From Albimonas sp041685625 (lineage in GTDB: Bacteria > Pseudomonadota > Alphaproteobacteria > Rhodobacterales > Rhodobacteraceae): 55,815 bases of DNA. The notes under the pieces are model-generated. The model had not been told where the DNA came from. It saw only the letters and a program-made list of their open reading frames with translations, and made no database searches. A program made the translations under genes and the position numbers. Within the stretch, counting starts at the first letter, position 1; each line of letters starts with the position of its first letter. The stretch is taken from positions 1-55,815 of the forward strand of contig JAWLFJ010000011.1 in the NCBI GenBank assembly GCA_041685625.1, in the 5' to 3' direction. Below, in pieces: positions 7,766 to 17,152 of the stretch.

Positions 7766-9697
7766 TCAGGCGAAGGGGAAAAGGAAGTCGGCCTGGGTCA
7801 GTTCGTCCTCGTCGAAGTCGCGGATCACGATGCGTCCGCCCTCGTGCTTGACGACGACGTCGCCGCGCTTCTGGAGGACCGAGAGGTCGGAGAACGCCGT
7901 CGTCTCGTAGGACTCGAAGACGATGCGGTCGCGGCCGTCCTCGAAGTCCCGGATCACGTCGCGGCCCGAGTTGTCGTCGAACACCATGCGGTCGCGGCCC
8001 CGGCCGCCGATCAGGACGTCGTTGTCCTCTCCGCCGCGCAGCTCGTCCGAGCCGTTTTCGCCGAACAGGGTGTCCTTGCCGGCGCCGCCGAGCAGCGTGT
8101 CGTTCCGGTCGCCGCCCTTGGCGCGGTCGGCGCCTGCCTCGCCGTCCAGCAGATCCTCGCCGTCCGCACCGAACAGGCGGTCGTTTCGCCCGCCGCCGGC
8201 GATGGTGTCGTCGCCGCCGCGCCCGCGCAGCACGTCGTTCCCCCAGAGGCCGTCGAGCCGATTCGCGCCGGCGTCGCCCGCCAGCCTGTCGCCGCCCGAG
8301 GAGCCGACGACGCCCTCGATCTTGCGGAAGCTGTCGCCGTCGGCGTCGCCGCCGCGCGCGACGCCCTTCTTGAGATCGATCCTCACGCCGCCGCCGCTGT
8401 CGCGATAGTCCAGCACGTCGAAACCGGCGCCGCCGATCAGCTTGTCGCCCTTGGCGCCGCCGCGCAGCACGTCGTCGCCCGAGCCGCCCTTCACCACGTC
8501 CTTGGCGCCGCCGCCGTCGAGGAAGTCGTCGCCCGACTGGCCGATCACCCGGTCCCGCGCGTCGCCGGCGAAGACGGCGTCGTTCCCGTCGCCGGCCTTG
8601 ATGCGCTCGCGCCCCGAGGCGGGGGCGACGACGAAGTCGTTTGCGTCCGTGCCGTCGCCCGAGAATCTCGACTGGGGCGTGTACCACTCGCCGTCGAAGC
8701 GCAGGCGCTCGAGTCCGCCGCCCCGATACTGCGCGGCGAAGGTGAACTCGGTGCGAAGCTGGTCGGCGTTTCGTGCGAAGCCCTGGCTCAGCACGAGGTC
8801 GTCGCCGTCCACCGCCGCGCCCGTCAACTCGGAGACGTGGAAGTTCGTCGCCAGCACGTCCTCGCCGGGAATCGAGAACTCGGTGACGCGGTTCACGGCC
8901 TGATAGGCCGAGTTCCAGTAGTACCAGTCGGAATCCGACCCGCCGCGCAGTGCGTTGGTCCCGCGCGAGGCGACGATGTGGTCCACCCCTGCGCCGCCCT
9001 CGACGCTGTCGTCGCCGTCGCCGGTGAAGATCAGGTCCGTGCCGCCCTCGCCGAAGATCGTGTCGTCGTCGCGGGTGCCGAAGAAGAACTCGTTGCCGGC
9101 GTTGCCGGTCTGCGCCTTGGCGAAGACCTCGGTCTCGCTGGAGATCGCGGCGGTTCTGCCATGCAACGCGCCGGTGAAGTCGATCCAGCGGTAGATGATC
9201 AGCTCGATCCCGTCGTTCTGGTCGCTCGCGGCCTCGCCGGGGCTGACGCCGTACTGGTCGAAGATCTCGATGACGCCGGTGTCCGTCTCGATGAAGACGT
9301 TGTCCTCGACCAGGCTCGGGCTGGGCGTGTAGAGGTCCACGCTCTCGCCACGGTCCACGAAGAAGGCGTCCTTGACGTGCTCCAGCGAGAAGAGGTCCGC
9401 CGCGCCCCCCGGCACGCCGGCGAGGGTGAAGAGGACCAGCCGGTCGGCGCGCTGGTCGAGGGCGGTCTGACTCTCGAACTCGTCGATGTAGAGGGAGTCG
9501 AAGGAGGAATCGTAGAAATAGTCGTCCCGTCCGTCGCCGCCGGAGGCGATGTCGAGGCCGGGTCCGACGAAGAAGGCGTCGCGCTGCGTGCCGCCGTTCA
9601 GGGTGTCGTCGCCCTCGAGTCCGATGACGCGATTGGCGAAGTCCGCGCCGCTCACGGAGAGGCTGTCGTCACGGGGGGTGCCGATGAAGTCGGCCAT
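7766..9697 (-). CDS. RTX (hemolysin-type calcium-binding repeat) protein, type I secreted
   Basis: A 643-residue acidic, Asp/Gly-rich protein without a Sec signal peptide. Glycine-rich nonapeptide repeats (GGxGxDxUx) occur in three clusters: near residues 25-60, near 180-240, and a long series from about 350 to 580 with units such as GGAGKDTLFGENGSDEL. These bind calcium and fold as a parallel beta-roll outside the cell. The C-terminus ends ADFLFPFA, typical of an uncleaved type I secretion signal. No protease, lipase or other catalytic domain is visible in the N-terminal part, so the role is unknown. No ABC exporter or membrane-fusion gene is adjacent. AAGGAGA precedes the ATG at 9697. Confidence 0.9.
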   Translation of the reverse strand: MADFIGTPRDDSLSVSGADFANRVIGLEGDDTLNGGTQRDAFFVGPGLDIASGGDGRDDYFYDSSFDSLYIDEFESQTALDQRADRLVLFTLAGVPGGAADLFSLEHVKDAFFVDRGESVDLYTPSPSLVEDNVFIETDTGVIEIFDQYGVSPGEAASDQNDGIELIIYRWIDFTGALHGRTAAISSETEVFAKAQTGNAGNEFFFGTRDDDTIFGEGGTDLIFTGDGDDSVEGGAGVDHIVASRGTNALRGGSDSDWYYWNSAYQAVNRVTEFSIPGEDVLATNFHVSELTGAAVDGDDLVLSQGFARNADQLRTEFTFAAQYRGGGLERLRFDGEWYTPQSRFSGDGTDANDFVVAPASGRERIKAGDGNDAVFAGDARDRVIGQSGDDFLDGGGAKDVVKGGSGDDVLRGGAKGDKLIGGAGFDVLDYRDSGGGVRIDLKKGVARGGDADGDSFRKIEGVVGSSGGDRLAGDAGANRLDGLWGNDVLRGRGGDDTIAGGGRNDRLFGADGEDLLDGEAGADRAKGGDRNDTLLGGAGKDTLFGENGSDELRGGEDNDVLIGGRGRDRMVFDDNSGRDVIRDFEDGRDRIVFESYETTAFSDLSVLQKRGDVVVKHEGGRIVIRDFDEDELTQADFLFPFA

Positions 9698-9863
9698 GTC
9701 GGATCTCCTTTCGCGCCGCCCGGCGGGAAAGGGGCGGCCGGAGGCGGCCGCCTCTGCGGGGCGTCGCGGAGATCCTGGGACGACCGCCGTGCGCCGAGCG
9801 TTCGTCGAGCGTGAACGATCGTGCGCCTAGCGTCAGCGCATCGTCAATCGGGACATTCGGCGC

Positions 9864-10844
9864 TCAGGCGCGGCCGAGCTTCTCCAGTCGCGCGGCCCGG
9901 AGCCGCTCGAAGTCGTCGCCGGCGTGGTAGCTGGAGCGGGTCAGCGGCGTGGCCGAGACCATCAGGAAGCCCTTGCCCCAAGCGCTGCGCTCGTAGGCCT
10001 TGAACTCGTCCGGCGTGACGAAGCGGTCCACGGCGTGATGATGGCGCGTCGGCTGGAGATACTGGCCGATGGTGAGGAAATCGACGTCGGCCGAGCGCAT
10101 GTCGTCCATCACCTGCAGCACGCCCTGCCGGTCCTCGCCGAGGCCGACCATGATGCCCGACTTGGTGAACATCGTCGGGTCGAGCTCCTTCACCCGCTGC
10201 AGGAGCCGCAGCGAGTGGAAGTAGCGCGCGCCGGGCCGCACCTCCGGATAGAGGCCGGGCACCGTCTCGAGGTTGTGGTTGAAGACGTCGGGCTTCGCCG
10301 CGACGACGGTCTCCAGCGCCGAGGGTGCGCAGCGCAGGAAGTCCGGCGTCAGGATCTCGACCGTGGTGCCGGGGGTCTTGCGGCGGATGGCACGAATGGT
10401 CTGGGCGAAATGCTCCGCCCCGCCGTCGTCGAGGTCGTCGCGGTCGACGGAGGTGATCACGACGTGGTTCAGGCCGAGCTTGGCCACCGCGTCGGCGACC
10501 TTCGCAGGCTCGAACGGGTCGAGCGCCTGCGGCCGGCCGGTGGCGACGTTGCAGAAGGTGCAGCCGCGGGTGCAGATCTCCCCCATGATCATCATGGTGG
10601 CGTGGCCCTGCGACCAGCATTCGCCCACGTTGGGGCAGCCCGCCTCCTCGCACACGGTGACGAGGCCGTGCTGCTTCATGATGCGCCGGGTCTCGGCGTA
10701 ACCCTCGCCGCCGGGCGCCTTCACGCGGATCCAGTGCGGCTTTCGCAGCGTCGGCGTGGCCGGATGGTGCGCCTTCTCGGGATGACGCTGGGCGCGATCC
10801 TTGAGGTTGCGCTCTCGGATGGCGGGGGGCAGGTCGTCGGGCAT
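9864..10844 (-). CDS. lipA: lipoyl synthase
   Basis: A 326-residue radical-SAM enzyme that inserts two sulfur atoms into octanoyl groups on lipoyl-dependent E2 and GcvH proteins. The auxiliary [4Fe-4S] cluster ligands are Cys65, Cys70 and Cys76 (CEEAGCPNVGEC), the radical-SAM cluster ligands are Cys91, Cys95 and Cys98 (CTRGCTFC), and the C-terminal RSSYHAGDDF holds the Ser ligand. The length matches the family. GGAAGGAGA lies upstream of the ATG at 10844, and a -10-like TAGATT lies about 25 bases upstream of the start on the minus strand. No lipB is next to it. Confidence 0.97.
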   Translation of the reverse strand: MPDDLPPAIRERNLKDRAQRHPEKAHHPATPTLRKPHWIRVKAPGGEGYAETRRIMKQHGLVTVCEEAGCPNVGECWSQGHATMMIMGEICTRGCTFCNVATGRPQALDPFEPAKVADAVAKLGLNHVVITSVDRDDLDDGGAEHFAQTIRAIRRKTPGTTVEILTPDFLRCAPSALETVVAAKPDVFNHNLETVPGLYPEVRPGARYFHSLRLLQRVKELDPTMFTKSGIMVGLGEDRQGVLQVMDDMRSADVDFLTIGQYLQPTRHHHAVDRFVTPDEFKAYERSAWGKGFLMVSATPLTRSSYHAGDDFERLRAARLEKLGRA

Positions 10845-10949
10845 GGGGAGGCTCTCCTTCCGACGCGCAATCTAGGCCCGCCGGGGGCGCGCGGGAAGGG
10901 GCGGCGGGGGGGGCGCGCCGCGGCCGGCCCGCGCCGACGCCGGGTCGCG

Positions 10950-12389
10950 TCAGCTCAGATGGGTCAGCAGCGCGTCGACCGAAGCCTTGGCGTCGCCGTA
11001 GAGCATCCGCGTGTTCTCCTTGAAGAACAGCGGATTCTCGATCCCCGAATAGCCGGTTCCCTTGCCGCGCTTGGAGACGATCACGGTCTTGGCCTTCCAG
11101 ACCTCCAGCACCGGCATGCCGGCGATGGGCGAGCCCGGATCGTCCTGCGCCGCCGGGTTCACGATGTCGTTCGCGCCGATGACGATGACGACGTCGGTGT
11201 CCGGGAAGTCCTCGTTGATCTCCTCCATCTCGAGGACGATGTCGTAGGGGACCTTGGCCTCCGCCAGAAGCACGTTCATGTGCCCGGGCAGGCGTCCGGC
11301 GACGGGGTGGATGGCGAAGCGGACCGTCTTGCCCTTCTCGCGCAGCCGGCGCACCAGTTCCGAGACGGAGCCCTGCGCCTGCGCCACCGCCATGCCGTAG
11401 CCCGGCACGATGACCACGCTGTCGGCCTCGTCCAAGGCCTCGGCGACGGCCGGCGGCTCGATGGCGATCATCTCGCCCTCCGGCCCCTCGCCCGAGCTCT
11501 GCTGCTCGCCGCCCCAGCCGCCGAGGATGACGGAGACGAAGCTACGGTTCATGCCGCGGCACATGATGTAGCTGAGGATCGCGCCCGAGGAGCCCACCAG
11601 CGCGCCGACCACGATCAGAAGGGCGTTGCCCAGCGTGAAGCCGATGGCCGCCGCCGCCCAGCCCGAGTAGCTGTTCAGCATCGAGACGACGACCGGCATG
11701 TCGGCGCCGCCGATGCCCATGATCAGGTGCCAGCCGAGCGCGCCGGCGAGGACCGCGACGAGGAGCATCGTCCAGAGCCCGGCGCCGTCGAGATAGAGCC
11801 AGCCGAGCCCGAAGCAGAGCGCCAGCGCCCCGGCGTTCAGCGCGTGCCGGAACGGCAGGGTCAGCGCCGCCGAGGACAGCTTGCCCGAGAGCTTGCCGTA
11901 GGCGACGACGGAGCCGGTGAAGGTGATCGCGCCGATCAGGATGCCGAGGAACAGCTCCACCTTGAGGATGTTCAGCTCCATCGCCGTCTTCTTGGCGATG
12001 ACCGCCGCGAAGCCAGAGAGGTCGGCGACCGTGCCCGCCTCCTGCGCCGCGAGGGCCGCGTTCATCTCGAGATGCGCGTTGATGCCGATGAAGACCGCGG
12101 CGAGGCCCACGAGCGAGTGGAAGCCTGCCACCAGCTCCGGCATCTGGGTCATCTGCACCTTCTTGGCGACGACGAAGCCGGCGACGCCGCCGATCGCGAT
12201 CATCAGCGCGATCAGCCAGTAGGCGCCCACGCCGGGCGCGCCGACGGTGGCGGCGGCGGCCAGCGCCATGCCGATGATTCCGTACCAGATCGCGCGCTTG
12301 GCCCGTTCCTGGTTGTTCAGCCCGCCGAGCGCGAGGATGAACAGGATGGCCGCCACGACATAGGCGGAGGTGACGAGTCCGATGCTCAT
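10950..12389 (-). CDS. pntB: NAD(P) transhydrogenase subunit beta
   Basis: A 479-residue subunit with about nine membrane helices in the first 270 residues (domain II), followed by the soluble NADP(H)-binding domain III, which carries the VIVPGYGMAVAQAQ fingerprint and later the ADVVIVIGANDIVNP-type segment. With PntA it couples hydride transfer from NADH to NADP+ to inward proton movement, supplying NADPH. It follows pntA with 16 bp between them, so both are on one transcript reading right to left. Confidence 0.97.
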   Translation of the reverse strand: MSIGLVTSAYVVAAILFILALGGLNNQERAKRAIWYGIIGMALAAAATVGAPGVGAYWLIALMIAIGGVAGFVVAKKVQMTQMPELVAGFHSLVGLAAVFIGINAHLEMNAALAAQEAGTVADLSGFAAVIAKKTAMELNILKVELFLGILIGAITFTGSVVAYGKLSGKLSSAALTLPFRHALNAGALALCFGLGWLYLDGAGLWTMLLVAVLAGALGWHLIMGIGGADMPVVVSMLNSYSGWAAAAIGFTLGNALLIVVGALVGSSGAILSYIMCRGMNRSFVSVILGGWGGEQQSSGEGPEGEMIAIEPPAVAEALDEADSVVIVPGYGMAVAQAQGSVSELVRRLREKGKTVRFAIHPVAGRLPGHMNVLLAEAKVPYDIVLEMEEINEDFPDTDVVIVIGANDIVNPAAQDDPGSPIAGMPVLEVWKAKTVIVSKRGKGTGYSGIENPLFFKENTRMLYGDAKASVDALLTHLS

Positions 12390-12405
12390 GTGAGAGTCCC
12401 CCCGC

Positions 12406-13980
12406 TCACGACTTCTGGAACATGGCGAGCATCCGGCGCGTCACGAGGAAGCCGCCGAAGATGTTCACCGAGGCCATCAGGATCGACAGCGCCGCCAGGA
12501 TCGCCACGAAGATCGAGGACGATCCGACCTGCAGCAGCGCGCCCACGATGATGATCGAGGAGATGGCGTTGGTGATCGCCATCAGCGGCGTGTGCAGCGA
12601 ATGCGCGACGCCCCAGATGACGTGGTAGCCGACGAAGACCGACAGCACGAAGACGATCAGGTCCTGCATCAGGCTCGCCGGCGCGACGGTGCCGAGCGCG
12701 AGCACGAGCGCGCCGCCGACGCCCAGCATGATCGCGGTGCGGTTCAGCGAGGACTGAAGCTCCTTCGCCTCGCGCGCGGCCTTCTGCTCGGCCGTCTCCT
12801 CGGGCTTCTTCTCCTTCGGCTTCTGCGCCGCGATCGCCTTCACCTTGGGCGGCGGCGGCGGGAAGGTGATCTCGCCGTCCTTGCAGACGGTGGCGCCGCG
12901 GATCACGTCGTCCTCCATGTCGACGTTCACCTGGCCGTCCTTCTCGGGCGTCAGGTCCTCGAACATGCGGAAGACGTTGGTGGAATAGAGGCTCGACGCC
13001 TGCGTCGCCATCCGGCTCGGATAGTCGGTGTAGCCGATGATCACGACGTCGTTGTCGGTGACGATGCGCTCGTCCGGCTTGGTCAGTTCGCAGTTGCCGC
13101 CGCGCTCGGCCGCCATGTCGACGATGACCGAGCCCGGCTTCATCGCCTTGACCATGTCCTCGGTCCAGAGCTTCGGCGCGGGCCGGCCCGGGATCAGCGC
13201 TGTGGTGATGACGATGTCGATGTCGGGGGCGAGCTCGCGGAACTTCTCGAGCTGCTTCTCGCGGAACTCCTCCGACTGCGGCGAGGCGTAGCCGCCGGAG
13301 CCGGAGCCGTCCTGCGTCTCCTCGTCGAAATCGAGATAGACGAATTCGGCGCCCATCGATTCGATCTGCTCGGCCACCTCGGGACGCACGTCGAAGGCGT
13401 AGGTGATCGCGCCGAGCGAGGTGGAGGCGCCGATCGCCGCGAGGCCGGCGACGCCGGCGCCGACCACCAGCACGCGCGCCGGGGGCACCTTGCCCGCCGC
13501 CGTCACCTGGCCTGTGAAGAAGCGCCCGAAGTTGTTCGCCGCCTCGATCACCGCGCGGTAGCCGCCGATGTTCGCCATCGAGGACAGCGCGTCCATCTTC
13601 TGCGCGCGGGAGATGCGGGGTACCTGGTCCATCGCGAGGACCGTCATCCGCTTCTCGTTGAGCTTGGCGAGGAGCTCCTCCTCCTGGGCGGGCCAGATGA
13701 AGGCGATCAGCAGCTTGCCCTCGGGCGCCGCCTCGACCTCCTCCATCGTCGGGCCGCGCACCTTGATCACCGCGTCGGCGGCGTTCCAGAGCGCGGACGC
13801 GTCCTCGACCACCTCGACCCCGGCTTCGCGGTAGGCGTCGTCGGAGAAGCTGGCGGCCTCGCCGGCGCCGCTCTCGACGAGGCACTCGTGGCCCAGCTTC
13901 TGGAGCCTCCGGGCGCTGTCGGGGGTGAGCGCGACGCGCTTCTCGCCCTCGATCGTCTCCTTCAGGGCGCCGATCTTCAT
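12406..13980 (-). CDS. pntA: NAD(P) transhydrogenase subunit alpha
   Basis: A 524-residue protein with an alanine-dehydrogenase-like NAD(H)-binding domain I (start MKIGALKE; dinucleotide loop GAGVAGLAAIG near 175) and, after a Lys/Glu-rich linker near 375-400, four C-terminal membrane helices. This is the fused alpha form of E. coli (510 residues), not the split alpha1/alpha2 form of some alphaproteobacteria. The start at 13980 follows AAGGAGGAG and matches the family N-terminus; the open frame runs far upstream without support. It heads the pntAB operon and is divergent from the CbbY-like gene across 450 bp. Confidence 0.96.
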   Translation of the reverse strand: MKIGALKETIEGEKRVALTPDSARRLQKLGHECLVESGAGEAASFSDDAYREAGVEVVEDASALWNAADAVIKVRGPTMEEVEAAPEGKLLIAFIWPAQEEELLAKLNEKRMTVLAMDQVPRISRAQKMDALSSMANIGGYRAVIEAANNFGRFFTGQVTAAGKVPPARVLVVGAGVAGLAAIGASTSLGAITYAFDVRPEVAEQIESMGAEFVYLDFDEETQDGSGSGGYASPQSEEFREKQLEKFRELAPDIDIVITTALIPGRPAPKLWTEDMVKAMKPGSVIVDMAAERGGNCELTKPDERIVTDNDVVIIGYTDYPSRMATQASSLYSTNVFRMFEDLTPEKDGQVNVDMEDDVIRGATVCKDGEITFPPPPPKVKAIAAQKPKEKKPEETAEQKAAREAKELQSSLNRTAIMLGVGGALVLALGTVAPASLMQDLIVFVLSVFVGYHVIWGVAHSLHTPLMAITNAISSIIIVGALLQVGSSSIFVAILAALSILMASVNIFGGFLVTRRMLAMFQKS

Positions 13981-14227
13981 TGAGCCCTCCTCCTTGTCCC
14001 TCGTTTTCCGACCCTTGCGGGGACGGTTCGTCCGCCTCCCGGCCAAGGGGCGGCGCGCCGCGACGAGCGCCGATCCTGTCGAATCGGCGGGGTGCGACGC
14101 CGGAGCAAAATGGGAGTCCTGAGCCGTCTGTCCACCGCGTATCGCCACGGGAGCGGATTTCGTTGCGCGGAAAGCCGGTTTTCGGGGCCACGCGGCAGGG
14201 CGCTCGCGCGGCCGGGGGTCGCGGGCC

Positions 14228-14256
14228 GTGACGCGGCGCGCCGGCGAGCCTATAAT
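14228..14256 (+). promoter_or_regulatory. sigma70 promoter with consensus TATAAT, upstream of the CbbY-like gene
   Basis: A perfect TATAAT (14251-14256) is preceded, across a 17-base spacer, by GTGACG (14228-14233), which matches four of six -35 positions. In DNA this rich in G+C a consensus -10 is rare by chance. Transcription would begin near 14263 and leave a leader of about 168 bases before the ATG at 14431. Confidence 0.55.
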
Positions 14257-14430
14257 ATGGTGGGACGACGGCGGCGGCCGAACACCCCACCTCCGAGGCG
14301 CAGGAGCCGTCTCGGGCGGCCGCGTCAGGCCCGTCCTTCCGTGGCGGCATCGCCCGAGCATCGACAGGAACGACCCCGCCGCAAGCGGGGCCGCGGCGCC
14401 CCCTCGCGCCGCCGAGGAGGAGGACCGCAG

Positions 14431-15210
14431 ATGACCCTCGAGGCCGTGATCTTCGACGTGGACGGCACGCTCGCCGAAACCGAGGAACTGCACCGTCAGG
14501 CCTTCAACGAGGCCTTCGAGCGTCACGGGCGCGACTGGCGCTGGGACCGCGCGACCTATCACGACCTGCTCGCCGTCGAGGGCGGGCTGGCGCGCATCCG
14601 CGCCCATGTCGAGGCGGTGGCGCCGCGGGAACTCGCCAACCTCGAGCACGCCGGCGCGCTCGAGTCGATTCACGCCACGAAATCCGCGATCTATCCCTCC
14701 CTGGTCGAGCAGGGCGTGCCGCTGCGCCCGGGCGTCGCGCGGCTTCTGCGGGACGTGCGCAGCTCCGGCCTGAAGCTTGCCGCCTGCACCACCTCGACGC
14801 GCGAGACGTTCGAGGCGCTGATCCTCGGCGCCCTCGGTTTCGAGGCGCTGGACTGGTTCTCGGCCGTCGTGGCGCGCGAGGACGTGGACGCCGTCAAGCC
14901 GGACCCCGCCCCCTACCGCGCCACGCTGGAGCGCCTCGGCGTCGCGCCCGGCGCGGCGATGGTGATCGAGGACAGCGGACGGGGCCTCGCCGCGGCCCGC
15001 GCGGCGGGCATCGAGACGCTGGCCGCGCCGGGCCTCTACACCCGGAACGACGACCTGTCCGGGGCCGTCCTCGCGGTCTCCGACCTCGGCGAACCGGCGG
15101 CGCCGTTCGAGGTTCTGGCGGGCGATCCGGGGCCGTTCGGCTACGTCTCGACCGACGCGCTGAGGGTCTGGCACGCCCGCGCCTCCGGCGCCGAGGGCGC
15201 GGCCGCCTGA
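14431..15210 (+). CDS. CbbY-like HAD-superfamily sugar phosphatase
   Basis: A 259-residue HAD hydrolase. The nucleophile motif FDVDGTLAETEELHR has Asp9 and Asp11; motif II (CTTSTRE) lies near 114-120, the Lys of motif III in DAVKPDP near 155, and the acidic motif IV in VIEDSGRGLAAA near 180. The N-terminal wording is that of CbbY, which removes the inhibitory by-product xylulose-1,5-bisphosphate formed by Rubisco. No Calvin-cycle gene is nearby, so the substrate may be another sugar phosphate. GAGGAGGAGGA precedes the ATG. The dctP gene begins 89 bp downstream on the same strand. Confidence 0.85.
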   Translation: MTLEAVIFDVDGTLAETEELHRQAFNEAFERHGRDWRWDRATYHDLLAVEGGLARIRAHVEAVAPRELANLEHAGALESIHATKSAIYPSLVEQGVPLRPGVARLLRDVRSSGLKLAACTTSTRETFEALILGALGFEALDWFSAVVAREDVDAVKPDPAPYRATLERLGVAPGAAMVIEDSGRGLAAARAAGIETLAAPGLYTRNDDLSGAVLAVSDLGEPAAPFEVLAGDPGPFGYVSTDALRVWHARASGAEGAAA

Positions 15211-15299
15211 GCGCCCGGGGGCTCATCGCCCCTTCACGGCGCCCGCTTCGACCTGTATTCCAAGGCTATCAACAACACGCGAAGTCGGGGAGGAATTCG

Positions 15300-16301
15300 A
15301 TGCGCGCCCTCATGATCGCCGCCATGGCGACCCTGACGGTCTCGGCCGCGCCCGCCGCCATGGCGGCCTGCGACGACGGCGAGATCGTCATCAAGTTCAG
15401 TCACGTCACCAACACCGACCGGCACCCGAAGGGAATCGCCGCCAGCCTCTTGGCGGAGCGGGTGAACACGGAGATGGACGGCAAGGCCTGCATGGAGGTC
15501 TATCCCAACTCCTCGCTCTACAACGACGACACCGTGCTCGAGGCGATGCTGCAGGGCGACGTCCAGATGGCGGCGCCCAGCCTCTCGAAGTTCGAGAAGT
15601 TCACCAAGCAGTTCCGCCTCTTCGACCTGCCCTTCATGTTCACGAACATCGAGGCCGTCGACGCCTTCCAGAGCTCCGAGGCGGGCGCGGCGCTCAAGAC
15701 CTCGATGACCCGTCGGGGGCTGCTGGGACTGGAGTTCTGGCACAACGGCATGAAGCAGTTCTCGGCCAACGTGCCGCTGATCGAGCCCGAGGACGCCGAG
15801 GGGCTGAAGTTCCGCGTGCAGCCCTCCGACGTGCTGGTGGCGCAGATGGAGGCGCTCGGCGCCAACCCGCAGAAGATGGCGTTCTCCGAGGTCTACGGCG
15901 CCTTGCAGACCGGCGTCGTGGACGGGCAGGAGAACACCTGGTCCAACATCTGGGGCCAGAAGTTCTTCGAGGTGCAGGACGGCATCACCGAGACCAACCA
16001 CGGCATCATCGACTACCTCGTCGTGACCTCGGTCGACTGGTGGGAGGGCCTGCCGGACGACGTGCGCGAGCAGCTCGACACGATCCTCACCGAGGTGGCG
16101 CAGACCCGCAACGCCGAGGCCTACGAGGTCAACCAGACCGCGAAGCAGTCGATCGTCGACGCCGGCGGCACGATCCGCACGCTGACGCCGGAGGAGCGCC
16201 AGAAGTGGGTCGACGCCATGAAGCCCGTCTGGGAACAGTTCGAGGGCGACGTCGGCGCGGACATGATCGACGCGGCGCAGGAGATCAACGCCGGCCTCTG
16301 A
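15300..16301 (+). CDS. dctP: TRAP transporter solute-binding protein, DctP family
   Basis: A 333-residue periplasmic binding protein. A signal peptide (residues 1-22, ending AAMA) precedes the mature start CDDGEIVIKFSH. Family hallmarks are VYPNSSLYND, LFDLPFMF, LKFRVQPSD (the carboxylate-binding Arg, near residue 180) and EVYGALQTGVVDGQEN. It captures an organic acid, probably a C4-dicarboxylate such as malate, succinate or fumarate, and delivers it to DctQM. GGGGAGG stands upstream of the ATG. A strong stem-loop lies just after the stop, before dctQ. Confidence 0.93.
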   Translation: MRALMIAAMATLTVSAAPAAMAACDDGEIVIKFSHVTNTDRHPKGIAASLLAERVNTEMDGKACMEVYPNSSLYNDDTVLEAMLQGDVQMAAPSLSKFEKFTKQFRLFDLPFMFTNIEAVDAFQSSEAGAALKTSMTRRGLLGLEFWHNGMKQFSANVPLIEPEDAEGLKFRVQPSDVLVAQMEALGANPQKMAFSEVYGALQTGVVDGQENTWSNIWGQKFFEVQDGITETNHGIIDYLVVTSVDWWEGLPDDVREQLDTILTEVAQTRNAEAYEVNQTAKQSIVDAGGTIRTLTPEERQKWVDAMKPVWEQFEGDVGADMIDAAQEINAGL

Positions 16302-16342
16302 GCCCGGTGCAGGCCGCCGCGGCGGCGGCTCGAACGAAGGCG

Positions 16343-16366
16343 CCCGGCCGGAGACGTCCGGCCGGG
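16343..16366 (+). promoter_or_regulatory. stable intercistronic stem-loop between dctP and dctQ
   Basis: CCCGGCCGGA (16343-16352) pairs perfectly with TCCGGCCGGG (16357-16366) around a GACG loop. There is no T-run, so it is more likely an mRNA-stabilising or attenuating hairpin that leaves binding protein in excess over the membrane subunits than a full terminator. Confidence 0.6.
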
Positions 16367-16441
16367 CTCGGCGCCGCTGCGGCCGCGGGAGCCGGGGGCG
16401 CGACGGGGGAGGACGCCCGACCGGGCGCGGAGGGACGGCGG

Positions 16442-17152
16442 ATGCGGCAGCAGCACCACAGGCGGACGGCCCTCGGCCGCGGCGTCGACGCGCTGGAGGA
16501 GACGCTGATCGCGGCGATCCTCGGCGCCATGACGCTGATCACCTTCGCCAACGTCGTGGCGCGCTACGTGTTCAACGACAACATCCTCTGGGCGCTGGAG
16601 GCGACGGCGTTCCTGTTCGCGTGGCTGGTGCTGCTCGGGGCCTCCTACGCCATGAAGGTCTCGGCCCATCTCGGGGTCGACGCGATCATCAATCTGCTCT
16701 CCGCCCCGAAGCGGCGGATCCTCGGGCTGATCTCGGCCGCGATCTGCGTGGCCTTCGCTCTCCTGCTCGCAAAGGGCGCCTGGGACTTCTGGGCCCCCTT
16801 CGCCGAGCTTCAGCCCACCACCGGCCGCTGGTTCCCCACCGGCATCGCCGAGGTGCGCGGCCAAGGCTGGTTCGAGGTCAACGACATCCCGATGCCGGCC
16901 GCCATCAACCAGCCCGTCGCGGACGTCTTCAACATGGGCGAGCCCTACGAGAAGATGCCGCGCTTCATCCCCTACGCGATCCTGCCGCTGGCGACGGCGC
17001 TGTTCCTGTTCCGCTGCGTGCAGGCCCTGGTGCAGGTCGCGACCGGCGTGCGCAGCCAGCTCATCGCCAGCCACGAGGTCGAGGAGGAGCTCTACGGGAC
17101 GGCCGCGCACGGTCACGAGCAAGGCCGCGATCCCGCGACGGAGGCGCGCTGA
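16442..17152 (+). CDS. dctQ: TRAP transporter small membrane subunit, DctQ family
   Basis: A 236-residue protein with four hydrophobic segments; the conserved N-terminal pattern EETLIAAILGAMTLITFANVV is at about residues 20-40 and NILWALEATAFLFAWLVLLG follows. A long periplasmic insertion (about residues 120-175) before the last helix is also seen in the C4-dicarboxylate DctQ group. GGAGGGA lies 7 bases before the ATG at 16442. Its stop shares one base with the dctM start (TGATG), so the two are coupled. Confidence 0.92.
   Translation: MRQQHHRRTALGRGVDALEETLIAAILGAMTLITFANVVARYVFNDNILWALEATAFLFAWLVLLGASYAMKVSAHLGVDAIINLLSAPKRRILGLISAAICVAFALLLAKGAWDFWAPFAELQPTTGRWFPTGIAEVRGQGWFEVNDIPMPAAINQPVADVFNMGEPYEKMPRFIPYAILPLATALFLFRCVQALVQVATGVRSQLIASHEVEEELYGTAAHGHEQGRDPATEAR

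Noticed and set aside
14263..14430. SRP RNA (ffs) or glycine riboswitch in the CbbY leader
   Set aside because: GTCAGGCCCG is present but the conserved GGAAG...AGCAG loop of SRP RNA and the glycine-aptamer cores are not.
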